A stretch of DNA of 6,113 nucleotides, taken from Desulfobacteraceae bacterium. Its GTDB lineage: Bacteria > Desulfobacterota > Desulfobulbia > Desulfobulbales > Desulfobulbaceae. Under the pieces are notes generated by a model that saw nothing but the letters and a program-made list of their open reading frames with translations, ran no database searches and was not told the DNA's origin. The translations under genes and the position numbers were made by a program. The stretch's first letter is position 1. Every line of letters begins with the position of its first letter. The DNA is taken from positions 1-6,113 of the forward strand of contig JALHJD010000186.1 in assembly GCA_022837185.1 (NCBI GenBank). The letters are read 5' to 3'. Positions 1 to 4,788 of the stretch are shown piece by piece.

Positions 1-384
1 CATCTGGGCCTGGACCAGCGCTTTTTCAACCCGTTCTATCAGAAAATCAATGTCCTCGATGGGCTTGGTGATGTAATCCCAGGCCCCGGAGCGGAGGGCG
101 GTGATGACATCGGGCTTGTCTCCCACTCCCGAAAAAATGATGACCGGGGTTTCCGGAGACTCGATGACGACTTCCTCCAGCAGGTCAAATCCGTCCATGA
201 CAGGCATACGGAGATCGGTCAGGATCAGGGCGGGCTTTTCCTTTCGGAACTGCTGGAGGGCATCATGACCGTTTTCGGCCTCCATGGCAAAGTACCCCCT
301 TTTCCTGAAAAAAGTAGCTATGGATTTCCTGAGGAATGGGTCGTCCTCGGCGATCAGGATCTTGGTTGCATCCTGTTCCTCCAT
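1..384 (-). CDS. Response regulator receiver-domain protein (partial, C-terminus beyond the left edge)
   Basis: The first 128 residues are a complete CheY-like receiver domain, which accepts phosphate from a histidine kinase in the cytoplasm. Visible landmarks are the acidic pair D14-D15 after strand 1 (KILIAEDDP), the phospho-acceptor D57 in TDLRMPVMDG, the switch residue S85 (IIFSG) and the conserved K107 before a proline (YITKP). The ATG at 382-384 is preceded by AGGGAG at 391-396, spaced 6 nt. The reading frame is still open at base 1, so the output domain is not visible. The 'DVITALRSGAWDYITKPI' style resembles receivers that precede PP2C phosphatase, PAS or HD output domains (RssB-like proteins), but that is family knowledge and cannot be decided here. 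It lies 71 nt downstream of the PAS protein gene on the same strand, with no convincing terminator between them, so co-transcription is likely. Confidence 0.93.
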   Translation of the reverse strand, partial: MEEQDATKILIAEDDPFLRKSIATFFRKRGYFAMEAENGHDALQQFRKEKPALILTDLRMPVMDGFDLLEEVVIESPETPVIIFSGVGDKPDVITALRSGAWDYITKPIEDIDFLIERVEKALVQAQM

Positions 385-455
385 GGTCTTCTCCCTTGTT
401 GAAGTTGTTGCGGCGGTTATGCGCCGAGTGGTCCGGCGTGATGGATCCGCTTCCG

Positions 456-1322
456 TCAATTGACGACTTTCAGCCATTGCATGTCATTGGGCTGCCGTTC
501 CCGGGGTCCGGATAACTCATCGAAATCGCTCAAGAGATCCGCCCGGGAGAGTTCCTTGCATTCGGGGCAGAGGCAGGGCAGGACTTCGGCCTCGGTATGG
601 TCGGCCAGGTACGATTCTATCCGGTCCCAGTATCCCTGGTCGTTCCGGACCTGTTTGCAGGAGGGGCACACGGGCAGCAAACCCTTCAGCATTTTGACCT
701 GTTCCAGGGACTGGCGCAGGTTGTTAATCAGGTGCTGATTTTCCCGTTCAAGATTTTTGCGCACGGTTATGTCGTCGAAGGATTCGATGCAGCCGATGAC
801 CTCGCCGAAGGCGTTGACAACCGGTTTGGCCTTGATGATGTAGTAGCGCTTCAGCCCGTCTATCAGTTTTCCCTGCTCGTAGATGATTTCCTTTTCTCCT
901 TCCTGGATGCGTTTGAGGGTGCACCTGGGGGTCTGACAGAATTCCCCCGGCCTGTTGTCGTGGCATTTGATCTTCTTGCGCGGCTTCTTTCCGTCGTTGA
1001 ACGTCTCCCAGTAAGCTGCGTTGCCGTCGATGATGTGATGGTCAAAGCCGGTAATGCACATCGGAAAGGAATGGTTGAAAGCGTTCCGCAGAAATTTGCG
1101 GTCCTTTTCGTAGAGAAATATCCTGAACAGGATCATGTACAGAAGGATGCTGAACGAGACAATCAGTATCCGGGTATAGATATTGTCCAGGGACGAGGCA
1201 AACAGAGCTGAGTCCAGGCTGAATTTGCCGGGGATGAACATGGACGCCGCCAGGGAGTTGATCACCCAGAGCAGCAGTCCGAAGATGAAGAGGAACGGCA
1301 GGCTTTTAAAAAATCGTTTCAT
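456..1322 (-). CDS. Membrane-anchored PAS sensor protein with Cys-rich zinc-ribbon-like tail and no kinase domain
   Basis: 288 residues. Two hydrophobic segments (about 7-28 and 50-70) suggest an inner-membrane anchor with a short external loop of about 20 residues. A cytoplasmic PAS/PAC domain follows (about 75-188, ending in a typical 'DDITVRK' PAC boundary). It carries C120, C129 and C134 in a C-x8-C-x4-C pattern before 'LKRIQEG', a pattern I associate with PAS domains of deltaproteobacterial-type sensors; it could bind a metal or respond to redox state. A short coiled coil (about 190-214) leads to a tail with C219-xx-C222, GYWDRIESY, and C250, C252 and C255, a zinc-ribbon-like element known at the ends of PAS and receiver proteins. 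There is no histidine-kinase, GGDEF, EAL or methyl-accepting domain, so the output is unknown. The ATG has AAGAAGG at 1331-1337, 8 nt upstream. A sigma-54-like promoter lies at 1409-1424. The gene is probably co-transcribed with the receiver gene downstream. Confidence 0.88.
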   Translation of the reverse strand: MKRFFKSLPFLFIFGLLLWVINSLAASMFIPGKFSLDSALFASSLDNIYTRILIVSFSILLYMILFRIFLYEKDRKFLRNAFNHSFPMCITGFDHHIIDGNAAYWETFNDGKKPRKKIKCHDNRPGEFCQTPRCTLKRIQEGEKEIIYEQGKLIDGLKRYYIIKAKPVVNAFGEVIGCIESFDDITVRKNLERENQHLINNLRQSLEQVKMLKGLLPVCPSCKQVRNDQGYWDRIESYLADHTEAEVLPCLCPECKELSRADLLSDFDELSGPRERQPNDMQWLKVVN

Positions 1323-1408
1323 GGTGCGGCCCTTCTTGGGGAGGTTATCATAAGGTCCTGTATTTTCCTTGTTATTGCGCTCGTTGAGCCATTGCTTGTT
1401 TTTCAGTT

Positions 1409-1424
1409 AGCAGATTCCATGCCA
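1409..1424 (-). promoter_or_regulatory. Candidate sigma-54 (-24/-12) promoter of the PAS protein gene
   Basis: Read on the minus strand the sequence is TGGCATGGAATCTGCT. Against the consensus TGGCAYR-N4-TTGCW it has the full -24 element and one mismatch in the -12 element. The GG and GC dinucleotides are exactly 10 nt apart, as sigma-54 requires. The expected start of transcription is near 1398, giving a leader of about 75 nt before the ATG. Sigma-54 promoters need an activator ATPase bound upstream. The assignment is by pattern only. Confidence 0.6.
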
Positions 1425-1444
1425 TTTCCAGCACAAGTTGAATA

Positions 1445-1467
1445 TGAAATTAAAATGTGTAATTTCA
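1445..1467. repeat. Perfect 8-bp inverted repeat, possible operator
   Basis: TGAAATTA (1445-1452) and TAATTTCA (1460-1467) are perfect reverse complements separated by 7 nt. The centre-to-centre arm distance of 15 nt puts the arms about one and a half helical turns apart. The repeat is centred about 58 nt upstream of the predicted minus-strand start. It could be a regulator site or only an AT-rich hairpin; nothing identifies a specific protein. Confidence 0.45.
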
Positions 1468-1527
1468 GTATGTTGTAGAGTCGAAGGTGAGCAGCTGCCG
1501 CACAGTGAAATCTTTTTTGTGTCACCA

Positions 1528-1548
1528 AAAGTGCACTATGTTCACTTT
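1528..1548. promoter_or_regulatory. 21-bp dyad, candidate activator or repressor binding site
   Basis: The arms AAAGTGCAC (1528-1536) and GTTCACTTT (1540-1548) pair at 8 of 9 positions around a 3-nt centre, which is the shape of a dimeric helix-turn-helix site. The centre (1538) lies about 96 nt upstream of the predicted plus-strand sigma-54 start and about 140 nt upstream of the minus-strand one. Both distances are usual for an enhancer-binding activator of sigma-54. The symmetry is seen directly; the role is inferred. Confidence 0.45.
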
Positions 1549-1607
1549 AATTGACAGGGACGCTATTGACTAAGTTGACTTTTAGGGAGAACGTACTCCG
1601 CTGATTC

Positions 1608-1623
1608 TGGATCAGAATTTGCA
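1608..1623 (+). promoter_or_regulatory. Candidate sigma-54 (-24/-12) promoter of the VOC lipoprotein operon
   Basis: The sequence TGGATCAGAATTTGCA has GG and GC exactly 10 nt apart, a perfect TTGCA -12 element, and a -24 element that departs from TGGCAYR at two positions. Transcription would start near 1634, about 46 nt before the ATG at 1681. It is a weaker -24 match than the minus-strand candidate, but no sigma-70 promoter competes with it. Confidence 0.45.
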
Positions 1624-1680
1624 GAAAAATGGGGAAGTGGAAAAAACCCGATTTATCGAACCTGCGGAGAGGAGATACGT

Positions 1681-2574
1681 ATGCGGAGAATCGTTTTATC
1701 CGGGGCGCCCCATCGCGCGGACTGGCTTTTGCGTCCGCTGGGTCAAGGCATCCCGATGCTGCTGCTCGGTTTGTTGCTCGCGGCCTGCACCCCTATGGAA
1801 CTGGCGCCGATCACCCCTGAACCCTCCGGCCACAGGCAGCCCGGCCAGGTGATCTGGCACGACCTGATCACGGACGATGTGGAATCGGCCAAAAGGTTTT
1901 ATGGGCAGCTCTTCGGGTGGACCTTTGAGGAGCACGGGCGTTACACTCTGATCCTCAACGACGGGAGCCCCATTGCCGGGATTGTCCCGGATAAAAAGGG
2001 GGCGGCTGGTCCTGAACGGTCCTGCTGGGTGATGTGCCTGTCCGAGGACAACGTGGACGGCGTCGCCCGGCTGGTTGAACGGATCGGCGGCCAGGTGGTC
2101 AAGGGACCCGGGGAGATCGCCAGGCGGGGCCGTTACCTGGTTGTCCGTGACCCCTTGGGCGCGCCGCTGGTGTTGATGCATTCGGCCAGCGGCGATCCCG
2201 AGCCGGCGGTGCCTCCCATCGGCGGCTGGCTGTGGGACGAACTGTGGACCTCGGATATCGAAGCCGCGGTGACCTTTTATCAATCCCTGGGCAATTACGC
2301 GGCCCAGCAGGTGAATCCGGATGAGGATGAGATCGGCTACTGGGTCCTGATGACCGATGACCGGTGGCAGGCCGGAATTACCGCTGTTCCCTTCGAGGAC
2401 ATGCCGCCCCAGTGGGTGCCGGTGATCCGGGTGGCCGATCCGGCTGCCGTGACCGCAACGGCCGCCGAACTGGGCGGAAGAGTTGTGATAACGCCCGATC
2501 ACCCCCTGGGCGGTGGCCGCGTATCCCTCATCGAAGATCCCCTGGGCGGGCTTGTCATGGTGCAGTCCTGGTAG
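1681..2574 (+). CDS. Predicted lipoprotein with two VOC (glyoxalase/bleomycin-resistance fold) domains
   Basis: 297 residues. The N-terminus has several Arg residues, a hydrophobic stretch (about 25-35) and a lipobox LLAAC with lipidation at C36. Thr at +2 suggests the outer membrane rather than inner-membrane retention. Two tandem VOC domains follow (about 55-170 and 180-297). Both show the family pattern: 'W-x-x-L-x-x-x-D-x-x-x-A-x-x-FY' at the start (IWHDLITDD..AKRFYGQLFGW; LWDELWTSD..AVTFYQSLG) and 'DPLG' near the end (158-161 and 286-289). The nearest known style is the Cfp30B-like two-domain VOC proteins, which are usually cytoplasmic. Metal ligands are not clearly kept: H60 and H167 in domain 1 correspond to D186 and Q295 in domain 2. 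The substrate is unknown. The start is supported by AGGAG at 1670-1674, 6 nt before the ATG. It is the first gene of an operon with the small lipoprotein 32 nt downstream. Confidence 0.88.
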   Translation: MRRIVLSGAPHRADWLLRPLGQGIPMLLLGLLLAACTPMELAPITPEPSGHRQPGQVIWHDLITDDVESAKRFYGQLFGWTFEEHGRYTLILNDGSPIAGIVPDKKGAAGPERSCWVMCLSEDNVDGVARLVERIGGQVVKGPGEIARRGRYLVVRDPLGAPLVLMHSASGDPEPAVPPIGGWLWDELWTSDIEAAVTFYQSLGNYAAQQVNPDEDEIGYWVLMTDDRWQAGITAVPFEDMPPQWVPVIRVADPAAVTATAAELGGRVVITPDHPLGGGRVSLIEDPLGGLVMVQSW

Positions 2575-2606
2575 CCGGAAGAATCTCCCGACACGGAGCA
2601 GTGATA

Positions 2607-2948
2607 ATGAAAAAACTGGTTTTCCTGGTGCTGGCGGCGCTGTTCGGCGGTTCCCTCCTCCTGCTGCAGGCGGGGTGCGCGGGGGGCGGGGGCGCGTATT
2701 ACCGTTCCTATGACACCCGGTACGGGTACCCCTATGACCGCTACTACCGTTATCCCTACGGCAGCCGCTTCGTTCGTCCGTATCCCTTCCGGTATTCCCC
2801 CTATCATCCTTACCGGGATTTTCAGTTCCGCTATGTACCCAGGTACCAGTACAAGCGATATCGCCATTTCGGCCGCCCGCCGGGACACCTGCGCGACAAT
2901 AGGAGACCTTTCCGCCCCCGTCCCCATGACCGGCCGCGAAGGCGGTAG
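2607..2948 (+). CDS. Small Tyr/Arg-rich predicted lipoprotein
   Basis: 113 residues. MKK, a hydrophobic core (about 4-20) and a lipobox LQAGC give lipidation at C24 (Ala at +2), followed by a Gly run. The mature part is very low complexity: about 18 Tyr lie between residues 31 and 85 in PY, RY and YRYPYG-like steps. The last 25 residues are Arg/Pro-rich and end in RRR. Asp and Glu are scarce, so the protein is strongly basic. I do not recognise a family. Such composition suggests a surface or cell-wall-contacting protein rather than an enzyme, which is inference only. GGAG at 2595-2598 sits 8 nt before the ATG. An in-frame extension back to 2364 overlaps the VOC gene and would bury the signal peptide, so this start is preferred. 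No terminator is visible after the stop. Confidence 0.8.
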   Translation: MKKLVFLVLAALFGGSLLLLQAGCAGGGGAYYRSYDTRYGYPYDRYYRYPYGSRFVRPYPFRYSPYHPYRDFQFRYVPRYQYKRYRHFGRPPGHLRDNRRPFRPRPHDRPRRR

Positions 2949-2995
2949 ATGGCTGTTGATGGTTTAGGCGAAATTGTTATGGGAAGGGACTTCGT

Positions 2996-3007
2996 CAGGA
3001 TATCCTG
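2996..3007. repeat. Perfect 12-bp palindrome in the gap before the CMD gene
   Basis: CAGGATATCCTG is its own reverse complement. It sits in the 175-nt gap (2949-3123) between the small lipoprotein and the CMD family gene. I find no clear promoter, terminator or credible small gene in that gap. The palindrome could be a regulator site but may be chance. Confidence 0.3.
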
Positions 3008-3123
3008 TAGGAATATGAGTGAGATACGGTGGAAAAGAGGAAGAGATTGTTCAAGATGACTGACAGGGCAGGTTGTCGGGCTGTCGGACGGACACGCATG
3101 AACGTTTATGCAGGAGCGACAGG

Positions 3124-3513
3124 ATGAACGATTACACAAAAGGGACAGAGACGCTCACGCGGCTTGTCGGTCCCGGCCGGGCGGAAAAGATTACCGCGCG
3201 CTTCAGGGAACTGAGCCCCGCCTTTGAGAATGAAGCAATTTCAGTCGTGTTCGGTCGAACATGGTCGAGGAAAGCCATTGATCCGAAAACGCGAGCGCTG
3301 TGCAGTATCGGTATCCTCGCGGCGCTTGGGCGTCATGGGGCCTTGCGGATTGTATTCGGCATTGCTCTGAGCAGCGGCGCCACGGTTGAAGAAATTACCG
3401 AAGCACTGCTGCAGGCGGCAATTTATGCCGGCTATCCCGCCGCCCTGGATGCGCTGCCGGTCTTGCAGGCCGTGCTTGAGGAGAAAGGGATCACCCAGGA
3501 CGCGGCAGGTTGA
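3124..3513 (+). CDS. Carboxymuconolactone decarboxylase (CMD) family protein
   Basis: 129 residues, about the length of PcaC-type single-domain CMD proteins. Matches to the family pattern run through most of the protein: 'FGRTWSRKAIDPKTRALCSIGILAALGR' region (43-70, with C60), H71 in LGRHGALR, GATVEEITEALLQAAIYAGYPAAL (85-108). True 4-carboxymuconolactone decarboxylase acts in protocatechuate breakdown, but no other gene of that pathway is present, and many family members have other roles (AhpD-like disulfide chemistry or unknown). In PcaC-like proteins the segment after LGRHxxLR usually reads L-H-x-R-x-AL; here it is IVFGIAL, so the usual His is V77. There is no CxxC motif, which argues against AhpD-type peroxidase reduction. 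AGGAG at 3112-3116, 7 nt before the ATG at 3124, supports this start over an in-frame TTG at 3073. A cytoplasmic location is expected, as no signal peptide is visible. Confidence 0.88.
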   Translation: MNDYTKGTETLTRLVGPGRAEKITARFRELSPAFENEAISVVFGRTWSRKAIDPKTRALCSIGILAALGRHGALRIVFGIALSSGATVEEITEALLQAAIYAGYPAALDALPVLQAVLEEKGITQDAAG

Positions 3514-3540
3514 GGGCCGCTGTTCAGGCGGGAGGATAAA

Positions 3541-3597
3541 ATGACCCGGTTGCCGCCTGGGGTGAAACGGAGGCCCAAAAAGGACAAAAGAGTGTAA
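3541..3597 (+). CDS. Possible 18-residue basic peptide ORF
   Basis: An ATG at 3541 follows a strong ribosome-binding site (GGGAGG at 3530-3535, 5 nt spacing) and opens a frame of 18 codons ending in TAA. The peptide is MTRLPPGVKRRPKKDKRV, with seven Lys or Arg in its last 11 residues. It begins 27 nt after the CMD stop and before the terminator, so it would be on the same transcript. It may be a real small protein, the remains of a decayed gene, or chance. The rest of 3598-3669 holds nothing I can identify. Confidence 0.3.
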   Translation: MTRLPPGVKRRPKKDKRV

Positions 3598-3669
3598 GCC
3601 GTACCATTGCGCTCGGCGATCGGGTGATCAGGATGGGCTCGTAGCTTTTCATCTTTTCGATTTTTTAAC

Positions 3670-3719
3670 AAAAAAGAAGGCCTGCCGGCATCCGCCGGTC
3701 AGGCCTTCCGCAAATTTTT
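3670..3719. terminator. Bidirectional intrinsic terminator between converging genes
   Basis: GAAGGCCTGCCGGC (3676-3689) pairs with GCCGGTCAGGCCTTC (3694-3708). This gives a 14-bp GC-rich stem with one bulged T (3699) and a 4-nt loop. On the minus strand the stem is followed at once by six T (A at 3670-3675), making a textbook terminator 28 nt after the stop of the beta-barrel gene. On the plus strand a T run comes slightly later (3715-3719, and again at 3724-3730), so it probably also ends the CMD transcript. Confidence 0.9.
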
Positions 3720-3736
3720 GTCCTTTTTTTACCGGC

Positions 3737-4681
3737 CTAGAACTGGAAGCGTACTCCCACGCCCAGGCGGGCGGCTTCGCTGGAGATCAGATCGTCGGCG
3801 AAGCAGCGTCCCTCGATGAAGAGAGAGGTCTTGAAGGAGTCCGGCCTCTCGTAGATGAGATAACCGAGATTGACGATCAGGTCGACCTCGTCTTCGTCGG
3901 ACCAGTACCCCACGCCGGCGCCGGCAAACACCCTGTCGGTGAAATGATAATTCAGCAGGGCGTCGGCGGTGAAGGCATCGCCGCCGTCATCACCCGCGAA
4001 ACGGATGAAGCCGCCGACCAGGCCCATGATGTAGAGCTGGTCGAGCAGCGGATAGGCGTACCCAATACGGGCAAAGACGTAGCTGGCCGGGTCGAACTGC
4101 TGGGCCAGGCCGATATCAAAGACCGGGCCGCCCTTCAGTTGAACCGCGGGCTCGGGTGCCGGAGCGACCGGTGCCGGAGCGACCGGCGGAGGAGCAGGAG
4201 CCGGAGCGGGAACAACCTTTGCCGGAACCGGACCGACATTCGCCAGGGTCACGTTGCCGCAGATCGGGGGGACGAGGAACTCGTAGCGCTGGCCTTCGCT
4301 GTCGATGTAAAACCTGTAAGCTTCGAAGGGCTGATCGCCGGCCCAGGTAACATCCTTGAGCACTTTCACCCGTCCGGTAAACTTGTTGCGGAAGAGCATC
4401 CAGATGAACTGGTCGCCCGGGTCAACCTGGATGGTTTCCACCTCGGCGTCCGGGAGTTGGGCCATGAATTCGGGATACAGTTCCGGGTAGCCCGCCCTGG
4501 TAAATCCGTCCTGCAGGTCGGACTTGTTCTGTTCCACCATGGTTTGAAATTCGGTCACGGAGGTGAGCGGCGGCGAAAAGGGGTGTTCCGCCAAACGTTT
4601 GAGGGATACGGCGGCGGCGGCGGAAGATGCGTAGGCCGTAACCAGAGCCAAACCTAACAACAGAAAAAATATTTTCTTCAT
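3737..4681 (-). CDS. Secreted protein with N-terminal domain, Pro/Ala linker and C-terminal outer-membrane beta-barrel
   Basis: 314 residues. A Sec signal peptide (MKK, hydrophobic core 4-17, small residues ASSAAAA) probably ends near residue 24. Residues 25-150 form an N-terminal domain I do not recognise; it includes 'YPELYPEF', 'VDPGDQFIWMLFRNK' and 'VPPICGNVTLANV' with a single Cys (C141). Residues 151-180 are a Pro/Ala/Val linker. Residues 183-314 have alternating, aromatic-rich strands (GPVFDIGLAQQF, YVFARIGYAYPL, YIMGLVGGFIRF, VFAGAGVGYW, LFIEGRCF, RLGVGVRFQF) and end in Phe, as expected of an 8-strand OmpA- or OmpW-like barrel inserted by the BAM machinery. There is no visible OmpA peptidoglycan-binding domain; the extra domain is at the N-terminus instead. 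AAGGAG at 4689-4694 lies 7 nt before the ATG. The gene has its own promoter (4728-4756) and terminator, so it is probably a single-gene unit. Confidence 0.85.
   Translation of the reverse strand: MKKIFFLLLGLALVTAYASSAAAAVSLKRLAEHPFSPPLTSVTEFQTMVEQNKSDLQDGFTRAGYPELYPEFMAQLPDAEVETIQVDPGDQFIWMLFRNKFTGRVKVLKDVTWAGDQPFEAYRFYIDSEGQRYEFLVPPICGNVTLANVGPVPAKVVPAPAPAPPPVAPAPVAPAPEPAVQLKGGPVFDIGLAQQFDPASYVFARIGYAYPLLDQLYIMGLVGGFIRFAGDDGGDAFTADALLNYHFTDRVFAGAGVGYWSDEDEVDLIVNLGYLIYERPDSFKTSLFIEGRCFADDLISSEAARLGVGVRFQF
4155..4184. repeat. Tandem 15-bp repeat in the Pro/Ala linker codons
   Basis: GGTGCCGGAGCGACC occurs twice end to end (4155-4169 and 4170-4184), followed by related degenerate copies. It encodes APVAP units of the linker in the beta-barrel protein. 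Exact repetition means the linker length could vary between strains by slippage. Confidence 0.8.
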
Positions 4682-4727
4682 CTTCTTTCTCCTTGAGGTA
4701 TAAACAATCAGTGAACAAGTTTTTTAT

Positions 4728-4756
4728 ACTATATCAAAATTTGTACCAAAAGACAA
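4728..4756 (-). promoter_or_regulatory. Sigma-70-type promoter of the beta-barrel protein gene
   Basis: On the minus strand, -35 TTGTCT (4751-4756, 4 of 6) and -10 TATAGT (4728-4733, 5 of 6) are separated by exactly 17 nt. TGA directly precedes the -10 box, making an extended -10 element. Transcription would start near 4721, giving a leader of about 40 nt that contains the AAGGAG ribosome-binding site. Confidence 0.75.
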
Positions 4757-4767
4757 TAAGGGAAACA

Positions 4768-4788
4768 TATACCCCCACCGGGGGAATA
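4768..4788 (-). terminator. Possible weak terminator or stem-loop after the threonine ammonia-lyase gene
   Basis: CCCCC (4772-4776) and GGGGG (4780-4784) pair around a 3-nt loop. An A-A mismatch and three more pairs (4768-4770 with 4786-4788) extend the stem. It starts right after the stop codon at 4789-4791. The minus-strand sequence beyond it lacks a solid T run, so termination may be weak or the loop may only protect the 3' end. Confidence 0.35.

Larger units (their letters stand above)
1323..1680. other. Divergent intergenic control region
   Basis: This 358-nt stretch between two divergently transcribed units has no credible gene. By eye it is richer in A and T than the flanking coding DNA. 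It holds a sigma-54-like promoter facing each way (1409-1424 minus, 1608-1623 plus), two inverted repeats (1445-1467 and 1528-1548), and three copies of TTGAC (starting at 1551, 1566 and 1575). None of the TTGAC copies has a good -10 box at 16-18 nt, so I see no convincing sigma-70 promoter for the plus-strand gene. Confidence 0.7.

Noticed and set aside
411..426. 5-bp hairpin (CGGCG/CGCCG) between the PAS protein and receiver genes
   Set aside because: It is short, with no T run after it, and sits before a good ribosome-binding site. It is too weak to call a terminator or attenuator.
597..1211. Long plus-strand open frame (204 codons) opposite the PAS protein gene
   Set aside because: It lies wholly antisense to a gene with clear domains. 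Its product is low-complexity V/F/D-rich, with no domain or good ribosome-binding site.
1551..1579. Three TTGAC copies (1551, 1566, 1575) as sigma-70 -35 boxes or regulator repeats
   Set aside because: No acceptable -10 box lies 16-18 nt downstream of any copy, and the spacings of 15 and 9 nt do not fit one helical phase. A short motif like this can recur by chance in AT-rich DNA.
1696..2502. Minus-strand open frame (268 codons) opposite the VOC lipoprotein gene
   Set aside because: It is a mirror of a gene with two recognisable VOC domains. The His/Gly/Arg-rich product is typical of the antisense of GC-rich codons.
2979..3059. 26-codon plus-strand frame in the gap before the CMD gene
   Set aside because: No ribosome-binding site at a usable distance and no recognisable product.
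3944..4657. Plus-strand open frame opposite the beta-barrel gene
   Set aside because: It is antisense to a gene with a signal peptide, promoter, ribosome-binding site and terminator of its own.
4710..4716. AGTGAAC in the beta-barrel gene leader, matching half of the 1528-1548 dyad
   Set aside because: A 7-base match to one arm, with no second arm, is expected by chance.
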